Positions 16,767 through 24,856 are shown, counted from the stretch's first letter. The stretch: 64,000 nt of DNA from Clostridium aceticum (GCF_001042715.1 NZ_CP009687.1:1541418-1605417), one strand, 5' to 3'. The notes: a model not told the origin generated them from the sequence alone. Made by a program: numbers and translations.

Positions 16767-17252
16767 GTGAAAAAAATAGTAGTACTTTTTTTCTTTGTTG
16801 TTTTATTAATAGGACATGAAAACTTTATCTTTGCTTCCTATGAAAGTCAAGAGGTATCAGAAGAGGAAATACAACAACATTTACAAGAAATTTTTGATGA
16901 AAGAATTGATGTATGGAATGATTTTATGGTAGGGAAGTATTCTTCACTGGAGGCTATACGGAGAGACTTAGAAGACTATACTACGGAGCCTTTGCTGGCC
17001 ATCGATATCAGTACTTATGAAAGCATTATGAATCATCCTAGTTCCTATGAAATTATTAAAGAAGTAAATGTGATGCATTGTGAAACGATCAAAGCCAATG
17101 GAACTAAAGGAACTTATCTAGTAAGGATTTTTTGGGGGATACAAAGCTATGATGAATTTACTTATGAGGAAGTAGAATATATAGTGGAGATGCTTCATAT
17201 TAAAAACAAATGGATGCTGAGTGATTATCAATTAAATATAGAACCATTATAG
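16767..17252 (+). CDS. Secreted protein of unknown function (161 aa)
   Basis: Starts at GTG 16767, 7 bases after AAGGGGG. Residues 1-23 form a signal peptide (KK then a hydrophobic core and an FASYES cleavage region). There is no lipobox Cys, so it is probably released or wall-associated. The mature part is acidic, with an N-terminal helix (EEEIQQHLQEIFDERIDVW) and beta-strand-like repeats ending in LHIKNKWMLSDYQLNIEPL, a pattern loosely like NTF2/SnoaL-fold secreted clostridial proteins. No family is certain. Its ribosome site lies in a strong hairpin. Confidence 0.7.
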   Translation: MKKIVVLFFFVVLLIGHENFIFASYESQEVSEEEIQQHLQEIFDERIDVWNDFMVGKYSSLEAIRRDLEDYTTEPLLAIDISTYESIMNHPSSYEIIKEVNVMHCETIKANGTKGTYLVRIFWGIQSYDEFTYEEVEYIVEMLHIKNKWMLSDYQLNIEPL

Positions 17253-17273
17253 GAGAGAAATCTCCTTTTTTTT
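17252..17273 (+). terminator. Terminator after secreted protein gene
   Basis: GGAGA-GAAA-TCTCC followed by eight T; begins at the last base of the stop codon. Confidence 0.85.
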
Positions 17274-17485
17274 ATGGAGAAATTGCTACCACTATAAAAA
17301 TTATTACGGCAGAATAATCTGTGCAAACATACAAATATTTTCATTTATGGAAGAAGGTATTTTTTTAAGAGTAAATAATTTCCTGGCAACTATAAAATAA
17401 TTGTATTACTTAAAAAAAGGAATTATGTCACACTTTGTAGAAATAGTTATAGCTAGAAAGGTTTTTATGAGAGGAAGAACGTAAT

Positions 17486-18631
17486 ATGAACAATCACATA
17501 CTAGGCATAACCAAGATGAATGAGATTTTTACTAAAATATTAATGTCAATAGAAGAAAGTAAATCGGAGATTTTTGATGTTGCTGAAAATATCAGAAGAG
17601 AATGTAGTGAGTTTGAGAAACAATTAGTAGACATCCAAGAAAATATACGTCAACTTATCAAAGAAGTAGACGAACTACAAGGATTAGAGAAACAAAGCAG
17701 AAGAGAACTTTTAAAAGTAAGCAAGAACTTTAAAGAACATAGAGAAGAAGATATACGTCAAGCCTATGAAAAAGCCAATACGCTGCAAATACAGCTAATA
17801 ATAAAAAGACAACAAGAAAGTGAATTTATAAAAAAAAGAACTGAGATAGAAATAAGGCTAAAAAATACAAAAAAGACATTGGAAAAAGCAGAAGGGCTTA
17901 CATCAAAGATTGGGGTTGTTCAGGACTTCTTACAAGGAAACCTGCAGGATATCAATAATACCCTAGAAGATATAAAACAAAAACATGTTTTAGGACGAAA
18001 AATTATTCATACTCAGGAAGAAGAACGTAGAAGAGTAGCACGAGATATTCATGATGGTCCTGCTCAATCTTTAGCAAATTTAGTCATTAAGGCAGAAGTG
18101 TGTGAGAAATTGTTAGAGGTAGATGTGGAGAGAAGTAAAGAAGAGCTACAAGATCTAAAAAAATGTATTAGAGAAAGTATTAAAGACATTCGAAAGATTA
18201 TTTATAATTTGCAACCTATGTCTATAGACGATGTGGGTTTTATACCAACGATCCAACGATATATAGAAAAATATCAGAGTGAAACCAATATTGTAGTAGA
18301 ATTTATTATATTATCTGATTTTAGCCTAGATGATTCGACTAAAAGTTTATGTCTATTTCGGATTGTACAAGAAGCTTTGAATAATGTAAGAAAGCACGCA
18401 AAAGCTACCAATATAAAAATTTATATTGAAATGAAGCAAGAAGAGATATTTTTAAATATCTTAGACAATGGAATTGGCTTTGACACTGAACAAATAAAAC
18501 TTAGGCAAGAAGAAGAAAGTGGGTTCGGGTTACTTAGTATTCAAGAAAGAGTGGGTTTGCTAAGTGGTAATGTGGATATTAAGAGTGAACTTAATAAAGG
18601 TACAAAAATTTCGATAACAATACCGATATAA
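17486..18631 (+). CDS. degS: Cytoplasmic two-component sensor kinase DegS
   Basis: 381 residues, no membrane segment. The N-terminal ~170 residues are coiled-coil, followed by a HisKA_3 dimerisation domain with the phospho-acceptor at H189 in RRVARDIHDGPAQ, the same number as B. subtilis DegS (385 aa). The C terminus is an HATPase_c domain (FRIVQEALNNVRKHAKA, DNGIGFD, GFGLLSIQERVG). DegS phosphorylates DegU, encoded 32 bp downstream. Signals are cytoplasmic and unknown here. In Bacillus the pair governs exoenzymes, motility and competence; in Clostridia the regulon is less defined. Confidence 0.93.
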   Translation: MNNHILGITKMNEIFTKILMSIEESKSEIFDVAENIRRECSEFEKQLVDIQENIRQLIKEVDELQGLEKQSRRELLKVSKNFKEHREEDIRQAYEKANTLQIQLIIKRQQESEFIKKRTEIEIRLKNTKKTLEKAEGLTSKIGVVQDFLQGNLQDINNTLEDIKQKHVLGRKIIHTQEEERRRVARDIHDGPAQSLANLVIKAEVCEKLLEVDVERSKEELQDLKKCIRESIKDIRKIIYNLQPMSIDDVGFIPTIQRYIEKYQSETNIVVEFIILSDFSLDDSTKSLCLFRIVQEALNNVRKHAKATNIKIYIEMKQEEIFLNILDNGIGFDTEQIKLRQEEESGFGLLSIQERVGLLSGNVDIKSELNKGTKISITIPI

Positions 18632-18663
18632 GATTAAACAAAGGATGGAAGTGAGGAATATAT

Positions 18664-19308
18664 ATGGATAAGATTAGAATATTATTAGTAGATGATCACT
18701 CGTTAGTAAGACAAGGATTAAAACAAATATTAGAATTAGAAAGTGATCTACAAGTAGTGGGGCAGGCAGGCGATGGGGAAGAAGCTATATTGAAAGTGCA
18801 GCAATTAAAGCCGGATGTGACTTTATTAGATATAAATATGCCTAAATTAAATGGAATACATACATTAAGGCGGCTGAAGGATATGGACAGCACAACAAAA
18901 GTGATTATGTTAACTTTTCATGAAGATAGAGAATACATTTGTGAGACAATTAATCTAGGTGCTAATGGTTATGTATTAAAGGATGCAGAAGGAGATAGCT
19001 TAATAAAGGCTATTAGGGATGTACACAGTGGTGTGGCTTATATACATCCTAGTATAGCAACGGATTTAGTAAGAGAGTTTAGTAATAGAACGATCAAAGA
19101 AGGGGAAGAAACAAAGTTAACTAGGAGGGAATATGAGGTATTAACCTTGATTGCTGATGGATTAAACAACAAGGAGATTGCCTGTAATCTTTTTATAAGT
19201 GAAAAGACAGTAAAAAATCATGTTTCAAACATATTTAAGAAAATTGATGTAAATGATCGAACTCAAGCTGCAATTTATGCATATAAACACAATATAAAGA
19301 AAATATAA
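18664..19308 (+). CDS. degU: Response regulator DegU (NarL/FixJ family)
   Basis: 214 residues: a receiver domain with the acidic pocket in LLVDDHSLVRQGL, a phospho-Asp at about residue 56 in VTLLDINMP, and Lys in YVLKDAEG. A LuxR-type helix-turn-helix follows (LTRREYEVLTLIADGLNNKEIA, SEKTVKNHVSNIFKKI). Partner of the upstream DegS kinase; the degS-degU-degV order is kept as in Bacillus. A palindromic repeat begins 5 bases after the stop and separates it from degV. Confidence 0.93.
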   Translation: MDKIRILLVDDHSLVRQGLKQILELESDLQVVGQAGDGEEAILKVQQLKPDVTLLDINMPKLNGIHTLRRLKDMDSTTKVIMLTFHEDREYICETINLGANGYVLKDAEGDSLIKAIRDVHSGVAYIHPSIATDLVREFSNRTIKEGEETKLTRREYEVLTLIADGLNNKEIACNLFISEKTVKNHVSNIFKKIDVNDRTQAAIYAYKHNIKKI

Positions 19309-19312
19309 ATAT

Positions 19313-19440
19313 CATAGGCGTTAACCTAACACAGTTATTACCAAAATTCTCTCGAACTGTCATCCTGAGCGTAGCGAAGGATCTTGGGATAACGAAGAAT
19401 GACAAATTATGGTTTGAGTTAACGCTAATGATATAAATAT
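19313..19440. repeat. 128-bp palindromic interspersed repeat, family 2, copy A
   Basis: Ends GGCGTTAAC and GTTAACGCTAATG are inverted repeats. The centre holds TGTCATCCTGAGCGTAGCG and AAGGATCTTGGG, a word seen as a dispersed palindromic repeat in many bacterial genomes. A longer copy (165 bp) is at 51504-51668. It sits exactly between degU and degV. Confidence 0.8.
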
Positions 19441-19479
19441 AAAAGTAGGTATGAATAAAAATAATGGAGGTAAAGTTTT

Positions 19480-20304
19480 ATGAAAATTATAACTGATAGT
19501 TCCTGTGATTTGCCTCAGGAGTTGTTGAAGGAGCATGGCATTTTAGTAGTACCTTTAGGTATAGAAATTGATGGCAATGATTATATTGATTGTATTGACT
19601 TAAGTCACCATGATTTCTATAAAAAAATGGCAGCCTCCAATAATATTCCAAAGACTTCTCAGCCGTCACCTCAAAGGTTCATAGATGCCTTTAAAGAAGG
19701 GCTACAAAAATATGGTGAAGTCCTTAGTATTCATCTATCCTCTAAATTAAGTGGTACATATAGCACTGCGATGATGGCTAAGGATATGGTAAATGAAAAA
19801 ATTGAAGTTTTTGATTCTTTGAGTGGGTCGTTAGGTCTAGGTCTACAGGTGTTAAAGGCTTCTCAATTAGCCAAAGAGGGGTTCAGTGTAGAAAAAATCA
19901 TGGAGAAACTAAAAGAGTATAGGGAAGAAATGAAGGTGATTGTTTACCTAGAAACTTTAGAAAATGCAGTTAAAGGAGGCAGAGTAACAAAAACAAAGGA
20001 AATTGTTGCTAACCTGCTGAATCTAAAACCAATTGTACATGTAGAAGAAGGCTACGTAAGAATATTAAAAACAGTACGTGGAAAGAAGAAGGCTATGAGA
20101 ACAATGCTTGATATGATGGAAGAAAAAAATATAAGCTTTAAGGATCGTATCATAGGTATTACACATTGTGATTGCTTAGAGGAGGCTTTGAAATTAAAAG
20201 AAGAAATTATCGAGAAGTTTAACCCAGCTGAAGTCATGGTTACTACGATGGGTCCAGTAATTGGTAGCCATTCAGGGTTAGGTGGTCTTTTAGTTTGCTT
20301 CTAA
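19480..20304 (+). CDS. degV: DegV family fatty-acid-binding protein
   Basis: 274 residues of the DegV/FakB fold. It has the ITDSSCDLP start, the SHHDFYKKM and SQPSPQRF segments, the lipid-contacting SSKLSGTYSTA loop, YLETLENAVKGGRV, and a C-terminal HSGLGGLLVCF. FakB-type proteins bind a single fatty acid and present it to FakA kinase; no fakA is adjacent. Located after degSU as in Bacillus. GGAGG lies 10 bases before the ATG. The fatty acid specificity cannot be told. Confidence 0.92.
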   Translation: MKIITDSSCDLPQELLKEHGILVVPLGIEIDGNDYIDCIDLSHHDFYKKMAASNNIPKTSQPSPQRFIDAFKEGLQKYGEVLSIHLSSKLSGTYSTAMMAKDMVNEKIEVFDSLSGSLGLGLQVLKASQLAKEGFSVEKIMEKLKEYREEMKVIVYLETLENAVKGGRVTKTKEIVANLLNLKPIVHVEEGYVRILKTVRGKKKAMRTMLDMMEEKNISFKDRIIGITHCDCLEEALKLKEEIIEKFNPAEVMVTTMGPVIGSHSGLGGLLVCF

Positions 20305-20308
20305 TGAA

Positions 20309-20344
20309 GAAAAGTGCTTTCGACTTACTCTGAAGGCACTTTTC
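20309..20344. terminator. Bidirectional terminator between degV and the LysR gene
   Basis: GAAAAGTGCTTTC pairs with GAAGGCACTTTTC (one U-G); T-rich on both exits. It serves both convergent genes. Confidence 0.85.
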
Positions 20345-20347
20345 TAT

Positions 20348-21247
20348 TTATATTTTAAAATAATCCCACACAAATTTTTGAAAGACCGTTTCTAAAGGAG
20401 AAGGGGAGCGGTATTTATGACAAACTAAATAAAAACTCCGATCTAGATTTACATCCTTAATTTTAAAGGTCTTTAGTAGATTATGCTTCACTTCATTTTC
20501 AATAGCATATTTAGACAAAAAAGATATGCCCAGTCCTTTTCTTATACATTGTTTAATAGCTTCAGTATTTTCAATGTAAGCAATAATCTTTAAATCATTT
20601 GCATTTATTTTGTGCTTTTTTAAAGTAGATTCTAATAATGTCCTTGTGCCAGAACCTCGCTCACGAAAGATAAAATTTTCTTGTAATATATCTTTGAGGT
20701 TGACCTCTGTTTCAAAAGACCCATAGGGTTCACTAAAGGGAGTAACTAACACAATTTCATCGGTAAGTAGTTCTAAATACTTAAGCTGACTATGGCTTAT
20801 TTTTGCTCCTACTACACCAAAGTCTACTTCTCCTTGTAGAATCCCTTCTACCACTTGTTTTGAATCATAATGAGACATATTGAAGGTAACATCAGGATAA
20901 AACTTACTGAACTCACAAATGATATCAGGGAGAATATACTGTTCGGGTATAGTGCTGCAGGCTATTTCAATATTACCTGTAATTTTTCCTTTGAATTCCT
21001 CCAGTTTAAACTTGGCATTTTCCTTTAAATTAATAATATTGACAGCATACTCATACAAAACTTCTCCTGCCTTCGTAAGAGAAATTTTTTTGTTGGTTCT
21101 ATTAATGAGGGTAGTATTTAATTCCTTTTCTAGATTAATAATATGGCTGCTGATGGTGGGCTGTGTTAAGTATAAATAATCTGCAGCTTTTGAAAAGCTT
21201 TTGAGCTTTGCAATAATTACAAAAGACTCAAGTTGTTTAAGGTCCAT
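20348..21247 (-). CDS. LysR-family transcriptional regulator
   Basis: 299 residues. N-terminal winged helix-turn-helix (KSFSKAADYLYLTQPTISSH then LEKELNTTLINR), then a periplasmic-binding-like effector domain (~90-295). The N-terminal text closely resembles the clostridial LysR group annotated as associated with selenium metabolism, but no selD, selA or related gene is nearby. The CDF transporter gene ends 57 bp upstream on the same strand, so it could be co-transcribed and control metal export. GGAGG precedes the ATG by 8 bases. Confidence 0.88.
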   Translation of the reverse strand: MDLKQLESFVIIAKLKSFSKAADYLYLTQPTISSHIINLEKELNTTLINRTNKKISLTKAGEVLYEYAVNIINLKENAKFKLEEFKGKITGNIEIACSTIPEQYILPDIICEFSKFYPDVTFNMSHYDSKQVVEGILQGEVDFGVVGAKISHSQLKYLELLTDEIVLVTPFSEPYGSFETEVNLKDILQENFIFRERGSGTRTLLESTLKKHKINANDLKIIAYIENTEAIKQCIRKGLGISFLSKYAIENEVKHNLLKTFKIKDVNLDRSFYLVCHKYRSPSPLETVFQKFVWDYFKI

Positions 21248-21304
21248 AAGAAGTCCTCCTTACTATTTTACATAGTCCAATAGTAACATGGTAAAACAAA
21301 AAAT

Positions 21305-22231
21305 TCAATCTTGGGATTTATATTTCATATTACATTCTTCACAATTCTCTAATTCTATTTTTCTACAAGGGTTAACATGAATAAGTACATCCTGAATATC
21401 ATAGTTACTTTTCATAAGATTTTCCTTCGCTCTAGCAGCAGCTCCGTGGCCTTCTTCTACAGTAATATTAGGATTAACGCAAACCTTCATATCTACAATA
21501 AGTTTTGAGCCATACTGTCGTACCCTAATATCCTGCACCTCTTTAATGCCTTTAGCCTGAAAAGCAGCTTCTCTAATTTGCTCTAGCACTTCTTTTGAAG
21601 GTGCTGTATCCATCAAGGTAAGAATAGCCTGTTTATAAATAGAAATCCCTGTTTTTAGTATAAGGATAGATACAAAAATCCCTGCTAAAGGGTCCATTAC
21701 TGTATAGCCAAAACGGGCTCCTGTTATCCCTATTAAAGCAGCTATAGAGGAAAAAGCATCGCTTCTATTATGCCAAGCATCAGCTATAACAGCGGGGCTA
21801 TTAATCTTTCTACCTATTTTTACTGTATATCGATACAAAGCTTCTTTAGATATAATAGAAACAAGAGCAATATAAATAGCCATGGAATCAGGAGGGGTAA
21901 TGCCAGGGTCCTGTAAGACTTTTAAAGCTTCGTAGCCAATACCTACAGCTGTAAGAATTAAAATAATAGCCAAAATTTTAGATGTAATTGTTTCTGCTCT
22001 GTGATGACCATAAGGATGGGATGCATCAGGGGGTTTATGGGCAATCTTTAAACCTTGTAATAAAATAATTGTACCAAATAAATCTGACGCAGAGTGAAAG
22101 GCATCTGCTACTAAAGCAGTACTTCCAGCTAAGACTCCAATAAATGCCTTAATGACAGTTAAAAAAATATTTATCACTAAACTAATGATAGAGACCCTTT
22201 TGGCTTCCTGATATCTTGCTTGATCCTGCAT
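21305..22231 (-). CDS. Cation diffusion facilitator (CDF) family metal exporter
   Basis: 308 residues, about six membrane helices in the first ~200 residues and a cytoplasmic C-terminal domain. Metal-binding Asp/His pairs are in LVADAFHSASDLFG and VIADAWHNRSDAFSS, the two repeats typical of CDF proteins that exchange divalent cations (Zn, Fe, Mn, Co) for protons. The extreme C terminus carries CRKIELENCEECN, a Cys-rich tail that could bind metal. Specificity is unknown. The LysR gene follows on the same strand. Confidence 0.92.
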   Translation of the reverse strand: MQDQARYQEAKRVSIISLVINIFLTVIKAFIGVLAGSTALVADAFHSASDLFGTIILLQGLKIAHKPPDASHPYGHHRAETITSKILAIILILTAVGIGYEALKVLQDPGITPPDSMAIYIALVSIISKEALYRYTVKIGRKINSPAVIADAWHNRSDAFSSIAALIGITGARFGYTVMDPLAGIFVSILILKTGISIYKQAILTLMDTAPSKEVLEQIREAAFQAKGIKEVQDIRVRQYGSKLIVDMKVCVNPNITVEEGHGAAARAKENLMKSNYDIQDVLIHVNPCRKIELENCEECNMKYKSQD

Positions 22232-22373
22232 AAAAGCACCTTCCTTCTTAAAGTTCTTTAAAATAACTACAATACATATTATCTGAATACAATTGCAACT
22301 ATATGCAAATACTTTTACTATATAAATATGCGTCTAGGCGTATATCCATAAACAAATGGTAGGAGGCAATATA

Positions 22374-22823
22374 ATGGCTCGTATTATTAGCTTGAATGAT
22401 TATAAAATTACAAAACAAAGACAGCTTATCACTAATATTTACTACTTTTTTAATGAAAGCTTAGATAATCAATTAGATAATGTCTTGGTACAGTTTGAAG
22501 AGGAATTTATTGACCTATGCAACAGATATGATTTTCATCATGAAAATGTTGACTACTTTAAGTTACCCATTATTACTTTTATTGTAACAGTATTTATAAA
22601 AAATAGTGAAGTATGTGAACATTTTTCTGAAGGATTGGTACTAGATAATGAAGAAAATAAATATTTATTTAAAAATACCCTTATAAAAGTATTGGAAATC
22701 TTTGAAGATAATTATTTAAACAGCCCGAATAAGCTTTTTGTAGAAAAAGAAATAGAAAATATTATTGAAGAAGGATTACAAAGCTTATTGAAGATTATGC
22801 CAGAAAATATTTACTTAGTATAG
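22374..22823 (+). CDS. Hypothetical cytoplasmic protein (149 aa)
   Basis: 149 residues from ATG 22374. TAGGAGG lies 7 bases upstream, so an in-frame ATG at 22356, before that site, is rejected. It is acidic, helical, rich in Asn, Phe and Glu, with no signal peptide or certain membrane segment. A hydrophobic stretch LPIITFIVTVFI in the middle is probably a buried helix. No family recognised. It is a single gene with a very strong terminator. Confidence 0.7.
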   Translation: MARIISLNDYKITKQRQLITNIYYFFNESLDNQLDNVLVQFEEEFIDLCNRYDFHHENVDYFKLPIITFIVTVFIKNSEVCEHFSEGLVLDNEENKYLFKNTLIKVLEIFEDNYLNSPNKLFVEKEIENIIEEGLQSLLKIMPENIYLV

Positions 22824-22860
22824 AAAAAGACTTCTAGTAAGGTGAACTAGAAGTCTTTTT
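22824..22860 (+). terminator. Strong terminator, also usable on the minus strand
   Basis: AAAAAGACTTCTAGT-AAGGTGA-ACTAGAAGTCTTTTT, a perfect 15-bp stem flanked by A and T runs. It also lies just downstream of the minus-strand 51-aa gene. Confidence 0.95.
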
Positions 22861-22875
22861 CTGGGACAGGGAAAA

Positions 22876-23031
22876 TTATTTTAGAATCTCTATAGATTTA
22901 TGGGAATAACTTTTGACAGTTTGAAGTTCTTTAAACTCTTTATGATTAAAACTTAATTCCTTTAGGAATAGCAGCAGATCACCAGACTTACCTATAAAAC
23001 AAATCCTTTTTTCACTTGTTAATTTAATCAT
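22876..23031 (-). CDS. Small protein of unknown function (51 aa)
   Basis: ATG at 23031 preceded by AGGAGGGAATGGT, a strong ribosome site 8 bases away. 51 residues beginning MIKLTSEKRICFIGKSGDLL, basic and soluble. The reading frame ends 16 bases before a bidirectional terminator, so position, ribosome site and terminator all fit a real small gene. Family not recognised. Confidence 0.6.
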   Translation of the reverse strand: MIKLTSEKRICFIGKSGDLLLFLKELSFNHKEFKELQTVKSYSHKSIEILK

Positions 23032-23233
23032 ACCATTCCCTCCTTAGAATAAGTTATTTTTAATATCTATACCCACTTTTATTTTAAAGAAAACCGTAAA
23101 AGAAAAAAGATATAACTTATGAAAAATTAGAATGTTATGGATGTCTATTAACTTCACCTTAAATTACCTCGTATTTAAGAAAGTTTTGTACAGAAAATAA
23201 TAAGGATAAATTACTTGAAAGAGGTGAGCTATT

Positions 23234-23440
23234 TTGACTACAAGAAAAAGATTAGACCCTAACGCACTAAAAGCTATAGAAGATTTTAAGCAAGAAATGA
23301 GCACTGAAATAGCAACACGTGACTATGATTATATAGACGATGAATTTATGTATGTAGACGGTGGTGACCTTATACCTAGAGAAATCATTGAAGAGGCAGA
23401 AAGACAGATGGCTAATGAAAAGCAAGAAAAGCTGGATTAA
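23234..23440 (+). CDS. Divergent small acid-soluble spore protein-like protein (68 aa)
   Basis: 68 residues from TTG 23234 with GAAAGAGGTG upstream. The N-terminal helix PNALKAIEDFKQEMSTEIA and the C-terminal GGDLIPREIIEEAERQMAN align with the two conserved helices of alpha/beta-type SASPs (ALxxFKxEVAxELG and GGxMxKxLVExAERQMAG). The central DNA-contact segment is replaced by acidic DYDYIDDEFMYVD. SASPs coat spore DNA, and the acidic middle makes DNA binding doubtful. It could be a SASP relative with another spore role, or an unrelated small protein. Confidence 0.55.
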   Translation: MTTRKRLDPNALKAIEDFKQEMSTEIATRDYDYIDDEFMYVDGGDLIPREIIEEAERQMANEKQEKLD

Positions 23441-23454
23441 TTTCCGGCTTTTTT
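23427..23454 (+). terminator. Terminator overlapping the end of the 68-aa gene
   Basis: AAAAGCTGGA-TTAATT-TCCGGCTTTT (one U-G pair) followed by TTGC; the stem includes the last codons and stop. Confidence 0.8.
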
Positions 23455-23718
23455 GCTTCTCTTGATTTAGGTATTCATAGAATAGAGATCCTGTATTCCT
23501 TCACATCAAAATCCTTTAAAATGCCTAGTACTATTAAAAGGAATATAATGACTAATGGTGATTATTGCAGAATTTTATTAATAGGAATACTTTAAAGCTT
23601 ATCATTTAAGATGAAAACTATAAATATCATATAAAATCTTATCATAAATGATATTTTTAAGTTACAATAAAACTTTTACAACTTAGTGTGAGATAGCGGA
23701 GTCATGGGGACGATTCCT
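23455..23718 (+). other. Non-coding AT-rich stretch
   Basis: No gene or clear structure is seen. Near the right end GGAGTCATGGGGACGATTCC resembles palindromic debris often left by IS200/REP-type elements, and it abuts the small-toxin promoter. Confidence 0.4.
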
Positions 23719-23747
23719 CTGGCACGTATGTTTTTATGTGTTATAAT
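23719..23747 (+). promoter_or_regulatory. Promoter of the small hydrophobic peptide gene
   Basis: CTGGCA (23719-23724), a 17-base spacer, TATAAT (23742-23747) with TGT before it (extended -10). Predicted start near 23754 gives a leader of under 30 nt in which TCCTT can fold back on AAGGA of the ribosome site. Confidence 0.65.
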
Positions 23748-23771
23748 AAATACATCCTTCCAAGGAGGGAG

Positions 23772-23790
23772 GTGAATATGATTGGCACGC
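23772..23790 (+). repeat. Direct repeat a, over the translation start of the toxin-like gene
   Basis: GTGAATATGATTGGCACGC covers the end of the Shine-Dalgarno sequence and the TTG start. It recurs as GTGAATATAATTGGCTCGC at 23933-23951 (17 of 19). Because the second copy would be transcribed from the other strand, the two RNAs would be complementary here. Confidence 0.85.
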
Positions 23791-23886
23791 ATAACAAAAG
23801 AAAAAGCAGAGTACATAGCAATGGTGATAACAGCAGTTGCAGCTTTAATTACAGCTATAGCTACTCTAGTTGCTGCAGTAAGATAA
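23782..23886 (+). CDS. Small hydrophobic peptide, candidate type I toxin (34 aa)
   Basis: 34 codons from TTG 23782, 7 bases after GGGAGGTG. The peptide starts MARITKEKAEY and continues as a ~20-residue Ala/Ile/Val/Thr membrane helix ending AAVR. That is the layout of small membrane-acting toxins: a charged end, one transmembrane helix and a basic last residue. An overlapping ATG frame at 23778 is only 3 bases from the ribosome site and reads through the terminator, so it is rejected. The gene is bounded by an extended -10 promoter and a bidirectional terminator, with a converging RNA opposite. Toxicity is inferred from architecture; I recognise no named family. Confidence 0.7.
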   Translation: MARITKEKAEYIAMVITAVAALITAIATLVAAVR

Positions 23887-23894
23887 GTAGCACG

Positions 23895-23926
23895 AAAAAA
23901 GCAGGTGTCGCCACACCTGCTTTTTT
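23895..23926. terminator. Bidirectional terminator shared by toxin mRNA and converging RNA
   Basis: AAAAAA-GCAGGTGT-CGCC-ACACCTGC-TTTTTT, a perfect stem with A and T runs on both sides, starting 8 bases after the toxin-like stop codon. Confidence 0.95.
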
Positions 23927-23932
23927 CATTTA

Positions 23933-23951
23933 GTGAATATAATTGGCTCGC
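23933..23951 (+). repeat. Direct repeat b, inside the converging RNA
   Basis: GTGAATATAATTGGCTCGC, partner of repeat a at 23772-23790. The differences are one G/A and one A/T. Confidence 0.85.
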
Positions 23952-23976
23952 TTTACAATTATACTGTCTTATTTAT

Positions 23977-24006
23977 AATATACCATAACTACTAAGAAGT
24001 ATTCAA
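23977..24006 (-). promoter_or_regulatory. Minus-strand promoter for the antitoxin RNA candidate
   Basis: TTGAAT (24001-24006), an 18-base spacer, TATATT (23977-23982) with TGG in front. It points at the toxin-like gene. Confidence 0.6.
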
Positions 24007-24275
24007 CATATGTAGAAAAAATTTTGACGTACATAAAATTTTGATACTTTCTCAGGTACAGGCGGTTTCTTTCTTAATGGAGCGATATCTTAGTCCGAGT
24101 TAACCCATACTAAATCAAAGGTGGTTTATATCCATTCAACATCGAACCTATGATCAATGTAATCTAGGCCCTATGTGTTAGGATAGTTGTCGCATATAAA
24201 AAATATAAAACCTTAAAAAATTACCATTGAAAAAACTATAAAATAGAGATTTGGCGAAGCGAACTATTTACATGA
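24007..24275 (+). other. Decayed non-coding sequence before the integrase remnant
   Basis: No reading frame, hairpin or promoter I can support. It may contain the lost 5' part of the integrase gene. Confidence 0.4.
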
Positions 24276-24856
24276 AGGAGCCTGCATGGGAAAATTGCGA
24301 GACTGGAAGAAGATCGTACAAAAAACAAGTCTAGTTATAGAATCCTTCCTTTGGTTTCTCAATTTGAAGATCTTCTATTAAGATTGAAGGAGGAGCAAGA
24401 GTACAACAAAGAGATTTGTGGCAATTCCTACAATAGGGAGTTTATGGAATATATCTATGTTGATCCTATGGGGAACAGGATTAAGCCAGGATATATAACA
24501 CAGCATTTTGCATTAGTCCTAAAAAAACATGAGCTGAGAAAAATTAGGTTTCATGATCTACGTCATGTTGTGCAACACTGCTTCTTACAAATGGAGTAAA
24601 AATGAAGGCCATACAAGAATGGTTAGGACATAGTGATTTTTTCACGACAGCTAATATTTACGCTCATCTAGACTATAGTGAAAAGGTTGAGTCTACAAAT
24701 CTTATGAGTAATATCCTTAAAATACCAAAAAAATCAGGAAGAACTGAGAGAGAACTGGAAGAGAATTATAGCCTAAAAATCTTGTGCGTCTATACGAGAA
24801 TTAATTTTCAGCAAAATAAAAAATCCTTTAAAATCCGCATTATTACGGCTTTTTAA
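24276..24856 (+). pseudogene. Tyrosine recombinase (phage/ICE integrase), truncated and frameshifted
   Basis: The C-terminal half of a tyrosine integrase survives: KNKSSYRILPL, then the catalytic box HDLRH, then, after a one-base deletion near 24566, CATLLLTNGVKMKAIQEWLGHSDFFTTANIYAHLDY. The last segment holds the box II GHS and the catalytic Tyr region. In the original frame a stop follows at 24597. The N-terminal arm-binding half is missing. The remnant ends 13 bp from the 3' end of tRNA-Leu(CAA), the usual position of an integrase next to its attachment site, so it marks an old integration. No other phage gene remains beside it. Confidence 0.85.

Larger units (their letters stand above)
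23895..23970 (-). ncRNA. Candidate antitoxin RNA converging on the toxin-like gene
   Basis: From the minus-strand promoter at 23977-24006 a transcript starting near 23970 would run ~76 nt and stop at the bidirectional terminator. Its 5' half carries the complement of direct repeat b, able to pair with 18 of 19 bases (counting one G-U) of the toxin translation-start region. Size, convergence, shared terminator and repeat match the RNA II of enterococcal par/Fst systems. Existence of the RNA is inferred. Confidence 0.6.

Noticed and set aside
23736-23933. A longer frame (65 codons) over the toxin-like gene, with an ATG at 23778
   Set aside because: Its ATG is only 3 bases from the ribosome site, it reads straight through the terminator hairpin, and its Ser/Cys-rich text is low-complexity; the TTG frame gives a sensible membrane peptide.
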